Assembly (NCBI RefSeq): GCF_020509005.1
Contig: NC_063014.1
Coordinates: forward strand, 3,534,001 to 3,598,000
DNA: 64,000 nucleotides
Reading direction: 5' to 3'
Source: Fulvia fulva
Taxonomy: Eukaryota > Ascomycota > Dothideomycetes > Mycosphaerellales > Mycosphaerellaceae
Under the pieces are notes generated by a model, which saw nothing but the letters and a program-made list of their open reading frames with translations, did not search any database and was not told where the DNA came from. Numbering within the stretch: the first letter of the stretch is position 1; every line of letters starts with the position of its first letter. Both the position numbers and the translations under genes were made by a program. Positions 19,381-29,497 of this stretch are shown in pieces.

Positions 19381-20361
19381 CTACTTCAAGAACTTGCTGG
19401 CCAAGCTCATGAGGCCTCCCATACCGCCGCCAGATCCACCCGAGGAACCACCACCGCCCATCTCGCTCTTCATGTACATCTTCAATGCCATCTGGGCGGC
19501 ACTAGCCACAGCGTCCTGCTTGTTGCCTTGGACATTGCCTTGGCTTGACTGCTGATCGAACAGCTTGGCTGCCTGACCCATGGCCATACCGATGAAAGCA
19601 TTCTGGCCACCTCCACTGCTGCCCTGTCCACTGCTGGATCCACCACCGCCGTTGAACATCTTCAATGCCTGCATCGCTGCCGCAGATCCGAGGTTACCAG
19701 AGCTGGCTTGCTGCTGCCCACCGCCTCCGCCATAGAAGTTCCGGTGCTGTCTCACAGCGTCTTCTTCATCGAAGCCCTCATTCTGCACCTGCTGGTGCTT
19801 GCCTGAGAGCATGCCGAGAGCTGTGCTGAAGAGGCTTGAGTCACCGCTGTTGCCAGCATGCTGACGAGCTTCGTGCTCAGCGCCAGAGAAGTCGTTCGAT
19901 GCCCCGCCGTATGCACCTCCGCCGCCGTATGAGGTGCCACTTGAGTCACCGTGGCCTTGGCCATAACGCTGACCTTCCGAGTATGAGCCTTCTGGTCTGT
20001 TGTGGTCTGATTGGTGTCCGAAGCCACCACCTCCTCCGCCTGAGCCATACGACTCTCCTCCGCCGTAGCTTTGATCCTGTCGACCAGAGCCGTACTCATC
20101 ACGACCTCCCTGACGACCGCCACCATGTTCGTCACGGCCACCTTGACGCCCTCCGCCGTACTCGTCACGTCCTTCCTGGCGGCCTCCACCGTAGCTCTCA
20201 CCGCCTTCCTGTCGACGATCACCTCCATAGCCGCCTTCTTGACGCCCGCCATACGAATCCTTTCCTCCGCCGTATCCGCCCTCATTCTGACGATGATCCG
20301 AGCCATATTCGTCTCTGCCGCCGCCTCGGCGATCATCGCCATAGCTGTCGTTGTAGGACAT
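19381..20361 (-). CDS. Gly/Ser/Tyr-rich protein with conserved C-terminal helical domain
   Basis: A 326-residue single-exon protein starting MSYNDSYGDDRRGGG. The first ~190 residues are degenerate repeats of the type GGRQEGRDEYGG and are certainly disordered. The C-terminal part is regular and helical: SLFSTALGMLSGKHQQ, AAAMQALKMFN, IGMAMGQAAKLFDQQ, SAAQMALKMYMKSE and GGLMSLASKFLK. This fits the fungal family annotated as beta-flanking protein (DUF7721), whose function is unknown. Upstream in-frame codons exist, but this ATG follows a typical leader. It is divergent from the small membrane protein gene at 20,800; a TATAATAAA-like box on its strand lies about 130 bases upstream. Confidence 0.75.
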   Translation of the reverse strand: MSYNDSYGDDRRGGGRDEYGSDHRQNEGGYGGGKDSYGGRQEGGYGGDRRQEGGESYGGGRQEGRDEYGGGRQGGRDEHGGGRQGGRDEYGSGRQDQSYGGGESYGSGGGGGGFGHQSDHNRPEGSYSEGQRYGQGHGDSSGTSYGGGGAYGGASNDFSGAEHEARQHAGNSGDSSLFSTALGMLSGKHQQVQNEGFDEEDAVRQHRNFYGGGGGQQQASSGNLGSAAAMQALKMFNGGGGSSSGQGSSGGGQNAFIGMAMGQAAKLFDQQSSQGNVQGNKQDAVASAAQMALKMYMKSEMGGGGSSGGSGGGMGGLMSLASKFLK

Positions 20362-20799
20362 TTTGAGCTTCAAGAGATGCAAATTATTGATTGTGAGAGG
20401 AGACTTGGATGAAAGCAACGATTTGCTAGTTGCTTGGGGAGTCTGGTAGGGTCGATGAATGCTTGCGAGGTCAAGCAAGTGTTCAGCCGTGTTTATTATA
20501 GCTGGCCTGCAACCGTGACGAGTCTGGACCACACAAACCCATGCCCCGCTGACATCACCTGCATGAGACACGAGACAGGGATGGTGCGGCACGCACGATG
20601 CTGGACGCACGAGACAGAAACTTGGAAAGTGCCACCGTGTGGCATGTGTTGTACCGGAGGTCGGGTTTGTGATACTGTGACCTAAAGGGAGCATCATCAG
20701 GCAAGGTGTGTAGCGGTATGGTATAAGTTCAGTTCCTTCTGTTAGATCATCGCTTCATCTCCCAAACAACCTGAAAACGACACAGAACACTACGCAACC
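20362..20799. promoter_or_regulatory. Shared divergent promoter region
   Basis: 438 bases separate the ATGs of the minus-strand Gly-rich gene and the plus-strand small membrane protein gene. GTTTATTATA at 20,491-20,500 reads TATAATAAAC on the minus strand, and GTATAAG at 20,721 lies about 78 bases before the plus-strand ATG; both are possible TATA elements. The region is otherwise unremarkable. Confidence 0.4.
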
Positions 20800-21164
20800 A
20801 TGACCTCCTTCACAATCATCGCCTCAACGATTCTCGTGCTTGTCGCAGTCTTTGCGGGCTATGTCTATGTCGTAGGCCTATCGCCCGAGACCAAGAGGAA
20901 GTTGTAGGGGAAGGCGTTGGAGACGATGGGAGAGGTACGTTCAGTAACCTTCCCTCATCGCGATGTATACTAACGCCATTCCAGAACAAGGCGTCCTACG
21001 TGACGAAAGACATGCTTGGCAAGGTCCCAGACTCGGATCAACAAGAGCTGGAGGAGCTGAAGGGAGGGTTGAGTGACGCTGCTGGTGGAGCGCTGCAGAA
21101 TCCGCTGGGGAAGTTTGCTGGGGATGCCGCGGATGATGCTACTAGGCCTGCTACGGGTCGTTGA
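20800..21164 (+). pseudogene. Small single-pass membrane protein gene interrupted by an in-frame TAG
   Basis: Exons 20,800-20,934 and 20,995-21,164 join in phase 0 across a 60-nt intron with good donor (GTACGT), branch point (ATACTAACG) and acceptor. The frame reads MTSFTIIASTILVLVAVFAG, a membrane anchor ending YVYVVGLSPETKRKL. A TAG codon (20,905-20,907, codon 36) follows, then GKALETMGE, and after the intron NKASYVTKDMLGKVPDSDQQ and a Gly/Ala/Asp-rich tail ending in TGA. Everything apart from the one TAG looks intact, including frame across the intron. The TAG could be a point mutation (for example from CAG, AAG or GAG), a sequencing error, or read through. The short 35-residue anchor alone could also be made. 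Confidence 0.55.
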
Positions 21165-21385
21165 GGCTGACGAAGGTGCTGAAAGGGAGCATTGGTAGTC
21201 GATGCAGCTAAGTGCTCAGGAGAGCGTCCTTTTTCATTCGTATAGACCACGACACTACTTTGTTTTGAGCAACTCGTAGTGTCATCAGCCGCTCTTTCCA
21301 TCAAGGGTTCCATCAGTGTAACAAGCCTCCTCATTCAACCACTGTCATCGCTGTCGTCCTCCATCTCCCGCCGCGCCGCCCGCTG

Positions 21386-22048
21386 CTACAAACTGAGTCG
21401 AGGCTCACGCTCCGCCACCACGCCATTGTCCGCAGCTTCGAACATCTCTCTGATGGTCATCAGCTTCTTCACCTGTCCGAGCATTGTACACTTCGTAATC
21501 CACACACCCTTGCCCACGTACTCCTCGGAATGCTCCGGTGCCAACCAGATGTCATCCTTCTCATCACGGAAGGTCCACTTGGCCGGCTGCTCACGTCCCT
21601 CACGCTCGTCACAAACGAAAGGACAAGCCAATGCCCACTTGCCCTTCAGCTCGATCTGGAATGGCAGCATCCGCATCCAGCTGCTCTCGTCCTTTCTGGC
21701 CATGACGCGGACCTCGACGTAGTTGTAGTTGCCTAACATGTCGGTGCGGTTCTGAGCCATGATGCCGGTGGTGAGCACTTGTATGTTGGCGTTGGTGTGG
21801 CACTTGGCGAGAAGTGGGTTGATCTTGGGGAAGCTCTCATCCTGTTCTGCTGATGGTGTGGGCTCGAACCAGAGGATGCGTCGGAGCTTGAAGGAACCAT
21901 GGATGGTGGCGTTGAAGCTCTTGCTAACGCGTTGGCTGAGGAGGATGGTTTGCATGTCGTTGACCTCTAGTAGGATTGATTCGAGGATCTCTGTGGTCTT
22001 GGAGACCTTGTCGCCGGGGCTCTGCGTGGTGGAGGTAGGAGCAGCCAT
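21386..22048 (-). CDS. F-box-like protein
   Basis: Single-exon ORF of 220 residues from ATG at 22,048 (MAAPTSTTQSPG). The N-terminal region TTEILESILLEVNDMQTILLSQRVSKSFNATI has the spacing of an F-box (hydrophobic E-L-E-I-L start, then L..QRV.K.F). An F-box would join the protein to SCF ubiquitin ligases through Skp1. A short strand-like region follows (KLRRILWFEP), as in a large, poorly characterised fungal family. The C-terminal half is of unknown fold. It lies about 200 bases from a second F-box-like gene in the same orientation, so the two may be old tandem paralogues. Confidence 0.65.
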   Translation of the reverse strand: MAAPTSTTQSPGDKVSKTTEILESILLEVNDMQTILLSQRVSKSFNATIHGSFKLRRILWFEPTPSAEQDESFPKINPLLAKCHTNANIQVLTTGIMAQNRTDMLGNYNYVEVRVMARKDESSWMRMLPFQIELKGKWALACPFVCDEREGREQPAKWTFRDEKDDIWLAPEHSEEYVGKGVWITKCTMLGQVKKLMTIREMFEAADNGVVAEREPRLSL

Positions 22049-22250
22049 GTTGCGCAAAGCTGCGGGCGTTGCGTAGTTTCGTGTTTCTCTCTGTGAAATA
22101 TGAAGCGCGAGGAGTTGTTGTCACTGCTCGAAGATAGCTCTCGCTAGCCGGCAGACCGGCGTCGTCTCACATGCGCCTTCATTCGGCGCCTTCCGCTCTC
22201 AACGGTCGACATCAAGATCCCTTCACCCTCCACCCTCTATAAGTGCACCA

Positions 22251-23009
22251 CTACCACGCCTCCTCCGGCCCATCTTCAGTGAAAGGATGAAACAGACAAA
22301 AACTTATACTCTCAAAACTCAACTCCGGATCATGACCCGTCTCAAGCCAGTACTCCTCTGCCAACTTCACACTCCAATCATGCAGATCCCCAAAAGTCAC
22401 GCCCGTAGGATTATACGCGTCTAGCGATCCACCATGCGGCTCCCTCCGAATGAAGTCAAAGTTGACCGCGACAATCGGCGGCTGCGTGACCAGCATCTTC
22501 CTCCACGAAGCATCTGCAGCCAAAATCTTAGTCTCATAGATTGGAATACCCTTAACGTCGAAGTTGAGAAAGACATTCTGGTCTGAGATGCCAAATGTCG
22601 CGAGTGGGAGGCGATGACCTCGACCCGAGGGTTGGTTGTAGAGACCGACTACTTCGGCAGCAGGGTTAAGACGCACAGGCGCTGGACGATAGAGCGCTCG
22701 TGTTCGACCTCCGAAGACGTTGTACGTATCGTCTACTGGCTTCAGTGGTGGACCATCGGCTAGGAGGAACATTGCTTGTTGGATGTTGTTCGATCTGTGG
22801 ATTACGTCTCGCCATGATCGAGCGACTTGTTGGCAGACGTAGAGGTCGTGGAATGGAAGTGCTAGGAGGACATGTTCGAGTAACTCGTATGTGCCGAACA
22901 CTGTGCTCGAGGCGGAGTCTGTCGTCAAGGGCACGGTGGCTAGCACCGTCTGTATGTCTGTAGACGACTTCGCCTCGAGTAATGTCCTTATAGCTATCGA
23001 TGATAGCAT
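22251..23009 (-). CDS. F-box-like protein
   Basis: Single-exon ORF of 252 residues. An F-box-like stretch lies at about residues 38-70: GTYELLEHVLLALPFHDLYVCQQVARSWRDVIHRS, with the usual LPF..L...Q.V...W..VI pattern. Next comes NNIQQAMFLLADGPP, which parallels the strand after the F-box in the neighbouring gene. The remainder contains FLNFDVKG and a C-terminal segment (LSFESISFCLFHPFTEDG) without known domains. Expected role: substrate adaptor of an SCF ubiquitin ligase; target unknown. Confidence 0.7.
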   Translation of the reverse strand: MLSSIAIRTLLEAKSSTDIQTVLATVPLTTDSASSTVFGTYELLEHVLLALPFHDLYVCQQVARSWRDVIHRSNNIQQAMFLLADGPPLKPVDDTYNVFGGRTRALYRPAPVRLNPAAEVVGLYNQPSGRGHRLPLATFGISDQNVFLNFDVKGIPIYETKILAADASWRKMLVTQPPIVAVNFDFIRREPHGGSLDAYNPTGVTFGDLHDWSVKLAEEYWLETGHDPELSFESISFCLFHPFTEDGPEEAW

Positions 23010-23695
23010 CGTTTCGTCGGCCGCTTGAGGTGACGACCAGCCACCTCCACCGTCCGCGTGTCAATTTGCCAAGACAGCCGATCACGATGTACAGCCCTGT
23101 ACTTCGACACGATGAACCGGTGCACAAATGAGGATATGCTTGACCTGTCGAGCGAGAACCACCTTTGTGGCGCATTGCGGGACCGAGGTAGCTCTCTGCT
23201 CGAGCTGTGCTGTTCGACCCAAGCCGCAATGGGAAGTGCCGCATCCCACGGTGTCTGTCGTGCTCGACAGCTCAAACGTGATCCCTATACACGGCATGTC
23301 TGCTCTTGCTTCTGACGCAAGGCCCATAGCAATACAGAACGAACGGTATACAAGCCATAGGTACTGCAGCCACAACTCCCGTCCACAACAAACTATGCTC
23401 AACGCCAAGATTCTCATACATTGGCACAGCTGCATGAGCCATGAACGCTGAAAGCTGTCAGCTTCCACTTGAGAGCAGTACCTATCCCTTTGCGAACTCG
23501 TACACAAAAGTCTCTACCCTGATTACAGGGCTTTAAGCTGGATTGCGTTCACAGAATTGCCTGTGCAAGCCATGCAGCGACAGACCGGACCAGTCAGACT
23601 CTATCGTTGTTAAGCAACGTCAAAAACTTAGACACGGCCTCCGCACAGACTTGGACCGACAGAATGTGTAGAGGGATGGAGAAAATGCAACTTAC
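23010..23695. other. Intergenic between F-box gene and MFS relic
   Basis: About 690 bases. ORFs of 85-140 codons overlap here on both strands, but none shows a domain. No repeats were recognised. Confidence 0.45.
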
Positions 23696-24493
23696 CCGCC
23701 GCAGTATATCGCGTGACAGTCATACCGACTAGCGCACTCGAGCAGTGCTCTTCGTCAGCATCGATAACATACTGGTAGCAAGAGATAAAGATCGTGATGC
23801 TTGCGAAGCCAAAGACAACGCTAGCGATCAGGGGGCACCAGAAAGAGATGCTAGGCTTCGCGGTGAAGCCTATTCACAGTGTACTGACCGGGAGCAGAGG
23901 AGCTCCCATCATGGCGAATACCGGCCGCTCTTTCGGCCGCACGGTGCCTTGCTGTGTCTGTCTCTTGTGCATGCATAGATCCAGTAGAGTGGCGCGAGCG
24001 CGAGCAAGAACCCGAGGCTTACAATGCAGACTGTGTTACGACCAAAGGTCTCCGAGAATGGGGCACTGACGATCGGCCCCAGGTCGAATGCGCAAAGGTA
24101 CAGGGAAGTCGCCATGAGCTCGATCTGGGTGCCGTGCATGTCAATCGTCCCAGCAGAGTCGGGGTGACCGGGTGCATATTGTTGAACTGCCCGGGGGACA
24201 ACTTCAGAGTTGGATGCAGAAGCACCGCTGGTCAGCAGCCCCGTCGGTCCTACACAGGTCGTATAGCCCACTTTCGACCACCAGCTCCAATGGCGAGGGT
24301 TGTGATTATCGTCTCCGTCTTCCCATCGTACCTTAATGGTCTCGGTCCGTGTTGCTAGTGTATAGTCGTTCTTCGAGAACAAATCCTGCTTGTTGCGATG
24401 CTGCTGGCGGACATGCTCCCTCATATGAAGACGTTGTAGATATGATTGCATGTTGCTGATCTGGGAGATGCGATCGTTCTCATGTCTCTGCAT
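23696..24493 (-). pseudogene. Relic of a major facilitator superfamily transporter
   Basis: On the minus strand, an N-terminal part resembles fungal MFS drug transporters: DNHNPRHWSWWSKVGYT before the first helix, and MATSLYLCAFDLGPIVSAPFSETFGRN over helix 2 and the A-loop. The frame then jumps, after a shift near 23,910, directly to a late segment: MMGAPLLPVSTL, a stop (TGA where Trp is usual), IGFTAKPSISFWCPLIASVVFG and FISCYQYVIDADEEHCSSALVGMTV, which belong to helices 9-11. Helices 3-8 are missing. At least three lesions (internal deletion, frameshift, nonsense) make it non-functional. It lies beside a Zn2Cys6 regulator that may once have controlled it. Confidence 0.75.
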
Positions 24494-24782
24494 GTCATTC
24501 ACTTATATGGCCATGAGGCTACAGCTCCGCAACAGCCGTGCCGTTCTCCACATCCGCGATGCGTCCAGGGCCGCAAGTGACCCAATCCAATCACAATCTG
24601 CAGCATGAGGGTATCGAAGTCGAAGGATCGTCGTTTGACGTGGCTTCCAACACGCAAGACAAGAAAATACTGAACGCCAATCAGCGCCTCGCCGTTTCGG
24701 CACTAATACGTGTTGCTGAAATGCAACGGCGCAGCAGGGTACCTTTGAAGGTAAATTGTCGTCGTGGAAACTTAGTCGCACG

Positions 24783-26659
24783 CTACATTGTCCCATCCGG
24801 TGCGAATGTGTTGAAGGCTGGCATGTCGTGAGTCAAGAAGTAGTTCCAGTCGAACTGAGTATCGTTCAGCACATCCAGATTCCAGTCCTCGTTGCTAGAT
24901 ACCGTCATTGCGTTCTCTTCCACAGGTACCGGCGCTGTGCCATTGACTTGCGGAGTCTGCTGCTGAGGGGCCTTCAGGTTCTCGGGATGCGGGTCACCAT
25001 CCACTGAGTGCTTCTTAAGACTGAGCCCGAGCACTTCGGAATCCTCATCCTTGCGCTTCTTGGAAAGTCGAACCAGGAAACGAGCTGTTCGGAGTGCCTC
25101 CTTCATCGCGACCGTGCGGAACTTCTCGACGACGAACTCTAGCGTGCGCATAGCAGTGGCCAGATGCGAAAGAGACTCTCTACCATCCATTGCCAGGAAG
25201 ACACAGATGACCTGGAACGGAACGTTGGCAACGTGCCACCAGGGTAAACCTCTTTCGGCCATTCGTCTCGCCGCTTCTAGACCTCTCAGTCCAATGTTGA
25301 TAATCTTGTTGATGATCTCGGTCGACAGGGTTGGATTGGATAAGCGTAGACGTCGATACCCGCAAAGACCAAGATTTGCTTTCGAGAGAGCAATGCCATC
25401 ATGCTTCGGTTCGTAAGCGTCTAGTCTATCGAGAAAGTCTTCCCATTGACCAGCCTTGTCCGATGTCTCGGGATCCAGGCAGCATGATATACTGTACAGA
25501 TTGATGTAGTCGAGGGTATAGTCGCCTTTTCGATATGCAGGAAGTTGTGCGGTGATGCCACGCAACGCCACACGAGTTCGTCCGTATTCGAAGCTGACCC
25601 ACGAGTTCAGCATTCTCGCGACCCAGAACGCACGCCGTCGGATCTCTGGATCGTTGTGTGCGTCATTGGCCGCAGGATGCAGGACAGAACTGCTGACTTC
25701 GAACTGTAGCCCGACTGCTTCCACGAGATGCATTGTGGTGCAAGTCGCGATCCAGGTAGCGTGTGGATGGTCAGTAGCTCGCAAGTACAGGCACCTCAAG
25801 ATCCACGACTGAACGTCCGTTAATGTTGCTGGTTGCATAGTACTCGTGCTCTCCAAGGCCTTTTTCTGTGCTTCCACGATATCAGGCAAATTTGGCAACA
25901 CTGCAATGATAGCTGTCTCGGCCGAGAACAGGGCTCCCACTGCCGCAATGCCGCAAAGCATGTGATCAGGTACTTGGCACAGCTCGGGGTGAGACCAACG
26001 CAGTGAGACATTCTTCATGATCCAGTCCCTGTCGAGGAAGCCGTATATAGGATGCACATTCGCAAAGTGCAGCCGCGCTAACGAGCACATCTGGTCTTGG
26101 TCCAAGTAGTCTGTCACCAGAGGAGCAACAGGTGGGGCGTATGTACTGCTGCCCAGATTCCAGCCAAAAGTAAAAAGCTTAGGGCCACTTGATGGATCGA
26201 GTCGTTGGCCTAATAATCGAGTGAATGCTATTCCAGAATTCGCCTCCATTGATCGCATCTTGACGACATCTTCCGCGCAAGGCTGTTCTGCGGTTCCGAG
26301 CTCAGCCTTGATGTGCTCCGGACTGTCTGGACCGTCGGTGAGAGCATGTTGTTCGACCAACTTGCTGCGTTTTCGGGGGTGCTTCTCTGTTCGCATAGTC
26401 AGCAACGACAGGTTGCATATCGTGATCATGACGAGGCCGACCAAAGTAACCTGCCTGGTGTTAGCAGAATCCAACGATGAATCCTGGATGACTTACACTT
26501 GTATTCGAACTGTGTACACATATTACACGGCAGGTTTCCATCGCATCGCCTTTTCCGCAGCCTACAAGGCTCACATGCCTGTTTGGCGCGCTGTCGCTTC
26601 TGTGTGGTAGATGAGCTACTGTTGCCATTGGGGCTCTGATCTGATTCCGTGGCAGCCAT
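24783..26659 (-). CDS. Zn2Cys6 fungal transcription factor (splice junction problematic)
   Basis: Exon 1 (26,659-26,497) encodes a Gal4-type zinc cluster with six Cys, CEPCRLRKRRC and DGNLPCNMCTQFEYKC. The downstream frame (to 24,783) begins PRKRSKLVEQHAL and contains the fungal-specific regulatory domain, including DVQSWILRCLYLRATDHPHATW, MHLVEAVGLQFEV and RRRAFWVARMLNSWVSFEYGR. The C-terminus is acidic and aromatic (NEDWNLDVLNDTQFDWNYFL), like an activation domain. The donor GTAAGT after the sixth Cys leaves one base (T). The best acceptor (GCGAACAG, 26,387) would continue AG, creating a TAG at the junction, and the alternatives break frame or need an intron under 40 nt. The gene may therefore be damaged at this junction or use a site I did not find. 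Confidence 0.65.
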
Positions 26660-27238
26660 AGTAGTGTTGATTGCAGATGAACATTGTTGACGCGTACATG
26701 AACGTCAAGTTAGTTTCGTCTACATTGATATTTCTCAAGTGCAGGGCAGCGACCGAGGACTGTCCCAGCATTGCCTCCATCATCAGACCGTGTGGGGCTA
26801 AGCCATGAAATTTTGATGAGAGCCGGCTTGCAGCTTCGCAACGTAACTTCGCCCGCACCATCAAGCATTGAAGGGACTTTGAGCCAAGCGCCTGAGAAAG
26901 GAGGTAGGCTCAGAGCTGATAAACCTTCGTCTGCTGCAGCACGTGACTGGGCTGGAGCTCGATTTCTCTGAAGCTCACCAGCGACATCTCCTAATGAAGA
27001 ACCACGAGCAGCATCTTGTCCGTCGCTCGTACCACATCCCTCCACCCACACGCACACCACCCGCTTCGATGAGCGGCGTATAAGCTACCACCCGCGGTCT
27101 TCTCTAACCACAGCAACACCCACACCGCGACTCGACCTCCTCACTGACACGCAGCCATCAAAACGCGGCCGACTAGCGCGAGACACGCACGTAAGAGCTT
27201 GCACCTGCACCTGCAGACATACATAAGAGGCGATCAGC
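26660..27238. promoter_or_regulatory. Divergent promoter region between the Zn2Cys6 gene and U2AF
   Basis: 579 bases separate two divergent start codons. The U2AF-proximal part is rich in short CA and CG tracts, as usual for housekeeping promoters; no TATA box or known site is clear. Confidence 0.4.
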
Positions 27239-29029
27239 ATGTCTGACAGGAGACTGCAGTCCTCTCGCGACGACCGAGGCGGCGACCGACGACGAGACCG
27301 CGATGGCGACCGGCGCGACCGCAGACGTTCGCGCTCTCCACATGGTAGGTCCCGTCGTGATGGCCCCGAGGTAGACAGCTACTCCTCAAGTCGAGGCTAC
27401 CGAGAGAGAGAGCGGGAGGACCGATATTCTGGCGGCGGTGGCGACGGCGGAGGCGGCAACAGGCGTGATGATAGAGATTGGGGCAGAGACCGCGGATCAG
27501 CTCGCAGGGACGCACGCAGAGACGACGACGGAGATCGACGTAGGGACCGACGAGGTGGAGATCGCGGTGGAGGCGATGACCTGTTCTCCGACAGACGTGG
27601 TGGTGGACGACGCGATAACCGTGATCGCAAAGACGATGGCGGCGGGGGCGGAGATCGTGGCCGCGACCGCGATGATATGCGCCAGCTCGAGCGCCAAACG
27701 GCTCGTAAAAGCGCCTCGCCTCCACCACGCAAGCCAAAGGAGCCTACACCAGACCTCACAGAAGTGACTTCAATCTTGGAGAGGAAGCGCCGATTGACAC
27801 AGTGGGATATCAAGCCTCCTGGTTATGAGAATGTCACTGCCGAGCAGGCTAAGCTGTCTGGCATGTTCCCGCTGCCAGGTGCACCAAGACAGCAGCCAAT
27901 GGACCCTCAGAAGTTGCAGGCCTTCATGAATCAACCTGGTGGCGAAGCTAATAAGACAGCGCTGAAGCCATCTACTGCTCGCCAGTCCAAGCGTCTGTTG
28001 ATCTATAACCTCCCAGCTTCCGCAACCGAAGACAGCATTATGGACTTTTTCAACCTGCAGCTCAATGGCTTGAACGTCACCCGTGGAGCCGATCCTTGTA
28101 TCTCAGCTCAGCTGAGTCAGGACAAAACCTACGCCCTGCTCGAGTTCAAGACACCTGAAGATGCAACGAACGCCATGGCCTTTGACGGCATCAACATGGA
28201 GCCAGAGGCCATGGTCACCAACGGCAACGAGAATGGCAGCGCCAGAGGTCTCGAAATCAAGAGGCCTAAGGAGTACATCGTACCAGTTGTGACCGATGAC
28301 ACCGAGAACGACGCTGGTGTACTTTCTGATGTCGTGCCAGACACACAGAACAAAATCTCCATCACTAACATCCCGGCTTATGTGGACGAGGACCAGACCA
28401 AGGAGCTCTTGAACTCCTTTGGCGAGCTCAAGAATTTCGTCCTCGTGAAATATTCGTCCACCGGCGAGTCTCGAGGCATCGCCTTCTGCGAATACAAAGA
28501 TCCAAACTCTACTAAGGTTGCGGTGGAGTCATTGAACGGCATGACGTTGGGAGATGCCGCCATGAAGGTCAGGCTTGCCAGTGTTGGTATTCAGCAGGTT
28601 AGCGGCGAGATGAGTGTCAACGCCATGAGCTTGATGGCAGGTACGGCCAGAACCGATGGCGAGGGTGGTCGCGTCTTGTCACTGATGAACATGATCACGC
28701 CGGAGGAGCTGATGGACCCGGACGAGGCCGATGGTAAGTTTTCCATGTTTCTATGTTTACAGCTCACGATCGGTCGCTAATGGAGAACAGAAATCCTCGA
28801 GGATGTCAAGGAAGAGTGCGCCAAGTATGGTCCCCTACTCGACGTCAAGATGCCTCGACCTACCGGCGGCTCTCGCCAGAGCAACGGCATCGGCAAGATC
28901 TACCTCAAGTACGAGTCGCCAGAAAGTGCAGCAAAAGCACTGGCGGCATTGGCAGGCAGGAAGTTCGCCGACCGTACTGTTGTGGTCACGTATTTTGCCG
29001 AAGAGTACTTCGACGTCAATGCGTGGTAG
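27239..29029 (+). CDS. Splicing factor U2AF large subunit
   Basis: U2AF65 binds the polypyrimidine tract and recruits U2 snRNP to the branch point. Exon 1 is 27,239-28,733 and exon 2 is 28,791-29,029, joined in frame to 577 residues. The N-terminus is an Arg/Asp/Gly-rich RS-like region. LTQWDIKPPGYE follows, the ligand motif whose Trp inserts into the small subunit. Two RNA recognition motifs come next (KRLLIYNLPASATEDSIMDF..., then KISITNIPAYVDEDQTKELL with GIAFCEYKD). The C-terminal UHM begins MITPEELMDPDEADGEILED and ends FADRTVVVTYFAEEYF. The only intron interrupts the UHM. The order and length match U2AF65/Prp2 of filamentous fungi. Confidence 0.93.
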
Positions 29030-29497
29030 TGATTCGGCGAGTGGTGATGAGCGAAGGCGTTGAAAAGCAGGAGACAGGAGACGAGCCAGCGTGGGTGCGT
29101 GAGAATTGAAGCATCTCGCGCGAACGATCAAGGTGTTGTGTATTGCGCACAAGGTGCTTCTCTGTATCCGCAGCGCGAAGCGAGCGCGGTCAAAGTAGTT
29201 GTACCATAGTTGAGCATAGCACGTGTGCGTAGTGTCGCATAGGAAAGGCTACTATTAGCAAACGCACATTCTCGTCGAACGTACATGGAAATCGTGAATG
29301 CTGGCATATTGTGCTGCCTGGCGAGCATGTGATCTATCTTTGTCCTTCATCAGCAGCAGCCAGGTCCATTTGCAACGCGCTACTGCTGCGCCCGCTTTAG
29401 CTGCTGATCAGGGACCAGTCCTCACCTCCACTCTGTCTACAACTCAACTTGCACGCCTCGCTTCTACACAAACCTTTACAAGTCACAATTTGCCATC
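29030..29497. other. Intergenic, U2AF 3' flank and SEC9 promoter
   Basis: 468 bases with no supported gene. The last ~80 bases are CT/CA-rich leader sequence before the SEC9 ATG. Confidence 0.5.
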
